Assembly (NCBI RefSeq): GCF_030162935.1
Contig: NZ_JASAUZ010000007.1
Coordinates: forward strand, 1 to 64,000
Direction: 5' to 3'
DNA: 64,000 bases
DNA from: Comamonas halotolerans
GTDB taxonomy: Bacteria > Pseudomonadota > Gammaproteobacteria > Burkholderiales > Burkholderiaceae_C
The notes below the pieces were generated by a model. That model was given only the letters and a program-made list of their open reading frames with translations, had not been told where the DNA came from and did no database searches. This document shows, one piece after another, positions 62,859 to 64,000 of this stretch (positions within the stretch are counted from its first letter, which is position 1; each line of letters starts with the position of its first letter). The translations under genes and the position numbers were made by a program.

Positions 62859-63599
62859 TTAGCGCCAGTAACCGGGTTCGCGGGGTGGCGGCGGGTAACT
62901 GCCCACGACCACGTGGTCGGAGTTAGCGGGCGCATAGTTGATGTTTTGCACCACAACCCGGCCGCTAGGCGCTGGCTGGTACACCCCGCTAGGGCCCACA
63001 AAACGCCCGGTATCGGTAGGCGTGGCGTTGAAATGCGGTTGCTGGGGCTGCAACTGGATAGGCATCCAGGCGCCTGGGTGTTGATCCATGCGGGTGGTAT
63101 AGCGCTGTCCCGCATATTCGTAGGTGACATCGTAACCCACGGTGTGATTCTCATAACCCATCTCTTGGGTGCAGCGCTGGACAGTCTCATATTGAGGCTG
63201 GCTGTTGCTGCTTTCTATGACATTGCCGATCAAGCCACCGGCAATGGCCCCGATGATGGTGGCTGCTCCTCGATTGGAGCCTCCCGAGTAGCCGTGATGA
63301 CGGTAGCCATAGCCACGGTGGCCGTGATAACCACGATAAGCGCGTGGGTCAGCATGGCGGCCGCTGCTGCGGCCCAAGGCATTGCCTGCAACACCGCCAA
63401 TGACTGCGCCAATGATGGCTCCGGTGCCGTTGGTACGCTGGCCGCTATAGACCTGTTCATCCTGGCAAAACTGCTGGGGGACCTGCACTTGCTGGACAAC
63501 AGGAATGGCTGACAGCACGCGCGCCTGCTCTTGCGCCATAGCGCTGCCACAGGCCAGTGCTGCAGTCGTCGCCAAAGTGAACCAATGCTTGATACCCAT
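62859..63599 (-). CDS. exported glycine-zipper (2TM) protein
   Basis: A 246-residue protein whose start at 63599 gives MGIKHWFTLATTAALACGSA and a signal peptide ending AMA. Two glycine-zipper stretches follow: GTGAIIGAVIGGVAGNALGR and GAATIIGAIAGGLIGNVIES, between which is a Gly/His/Tyr-rich loop. This is the Rick_17kDa/YMGG type that spans or lines the envelope. Near residue 160 is VGYDVTYEYAGQRYTTRM, which recurs in the next gene. The C-terminus is rich in Pro and Tyr. It resembles SlyB-like envelope proteins without a lipobox. Confidence 0.8.
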   Translation of the reverse strand: MGIKHWFTLATTAALACGSAMAQEQARVLSAIPVVQQVQVPQQFCQDEQVYSGQRTNGTGAIIGAVIGGVAGNALGRSSGRHADPRAYRGYHGHRGYGYRHHGYSGGSNRGAATIIGAIAGGLIGNVIESSNSQPQYETVQRCTQEMGYENHTVGYDVTYEYAGQRYTTRMDQHPGAWMPIQLQPQQPHFNATPTDTGRFVGPSGVYQPAPSGRVVVQNINYAPANSDHVVVGSYPPPPREPGYWR

Positions 63600-63720
63600 A
63601 TGAAAGCTCCTTGTGCAATCACTGTATGTGAGTGATCGCAAGCCGCAGTTTAGGTTTGGTACGCAACTTTCGTTGCCGAGGTGGGTAAAGCTGCGTAAAA
63701 ACAGGTGAGCAAATGTGCGG

Positions 63721-64000
63721 CTAAGGCCGATGAGGTACGTGCCTAGGGTGTATGTCGATAAAGACGGGGAATTCGCTGTCGGGGTGGTGGTATTCAATGC
63801 GTTCGACGTCAGCAACACCTGGTGGCACAGAGCCGTAGGACTTCGCTCCGGGCTTCACGCTGGAGGTGCCGGGCCGATCCGTGCTGCTATGGCGTTGACT
63901 GGTCGTGGCAGCTTGAATGCGAATGCGCTTGCCGGGCTTTTGCGCCATGCGCTGGTTAAATTGCTGCCCGTTGTATTCGTAAAGCACGTCGTAACCCACG
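63721..64000 (-). CDS. paralogous glycine-zipper-type protein, C-terminal part only (partial)
   Basis: An open frame enters from the right edge and stops at 63721. Its first residues, VGYDVLYEYNGQQFNQRM, match VGYDVTYEYAGQRYTTRM of the complete neighbour, so it is the C-terminal half of a tandem paralogue. The tail differs (Arg/Thr/Ser-rich, ending HPRHVPHRP). The gap to the neighbour's start is 121 bp on the same strand. The zipper part lies beyond the window. Confidence 0.75.
   Translation of the reverse strand, partial: VGYDVLYEYNGQQFNQRMAQKPGKRIRIQAATTSQRHSSTDRPGTSSVKPGAKSYGSVPPGVADVERIEYHHPDSEFPVFIDIHPRHVPHRP

Overview
The window looks like chromosomal DNA of a betaproteobacterium of the Comamonadaceae, possibly Comamonas. 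The grounds are moderate-to-high GC, a Bug-type periplasmic receptor, a fadB/fadA pair of comamonad type, a narXL-narK1K2GHJI block, and the style of the housekeeping genes (murB, yajQ, argG, bioY, ppnP). This assignment rests on gene content and remembered family resemblance, not on a search. I see no rRNA, tRNA or CRISPR array.

Region 1 (1-6360) is a type VI secretion island. It holds the 3' end of vgrG and a large effector with an M23-like N-terminal part and a GH19/lysozyme-like C-terminal part. After these comes an AT-rich array of small exported proteins of immunity type, one split by an in-frame stop. Two diverged copies of a ~175 bp sequence encode leftover C-terminal tails of lost proteins. 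Region 2 (6935-11032) is an extracytoplasmic flavin electron-transfer operon: a PepSY protein, a DUF2271 protein carrying a flavinylation-like motif, a membrane PepSY/flavodoxin/ferredoxin-reductase fusion, and ApbE. A 1.4 kb decayed stretch follows, with a likely Hsp70 gene fragment.

Region 3 (12477-19000) carries dat-ddc (2,4-diaminobutyrate to 1,3-diaminopropane), a frameshifted Bug receptor gene with an NTF2-like gene beside it, and a branched-chain amino acid type binding protein. Region 4 (19386-24757) encodes beta-oxidation enzymes. Region 5 (24978-29573) is a tight four-gene operon: a fatty acid hydroxylase, a membrane desaturase, a ketosynthase III fused to a haem-oxygenase-like di-metal domain, and an unrecognised protein. 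A MarR regulator and three MFS transporters follow. This operon is the best candidate here for an undescribed lipid or alkyl-metabolite pathway.

Region 6 (34404-38540) contains bioY, a lipase-like hydrolase, an rRNA-methyltransferase-like protein and a carbonic anhydrase. Region 7 (38568-52032, minus strand) is a complete nitrate respiration locus: narXL sensor-regulator, two nitrate/nitrite transporters, narGHJI, a parvulin, then the carbonic anhydrase. It has a likely FNR site before narX, a perfect inverted repeat before narK1 and two strong hairpins between narK2 and narG. Region 8 (52449-64000) holds an OlsF-like ornithine-lipid synthase, an exported retropepsin, yajQ, murB, a basic amino acid ABC importer, argG, ppnP and two tandem glycine-zipper proteins, the last cut by the window edge.
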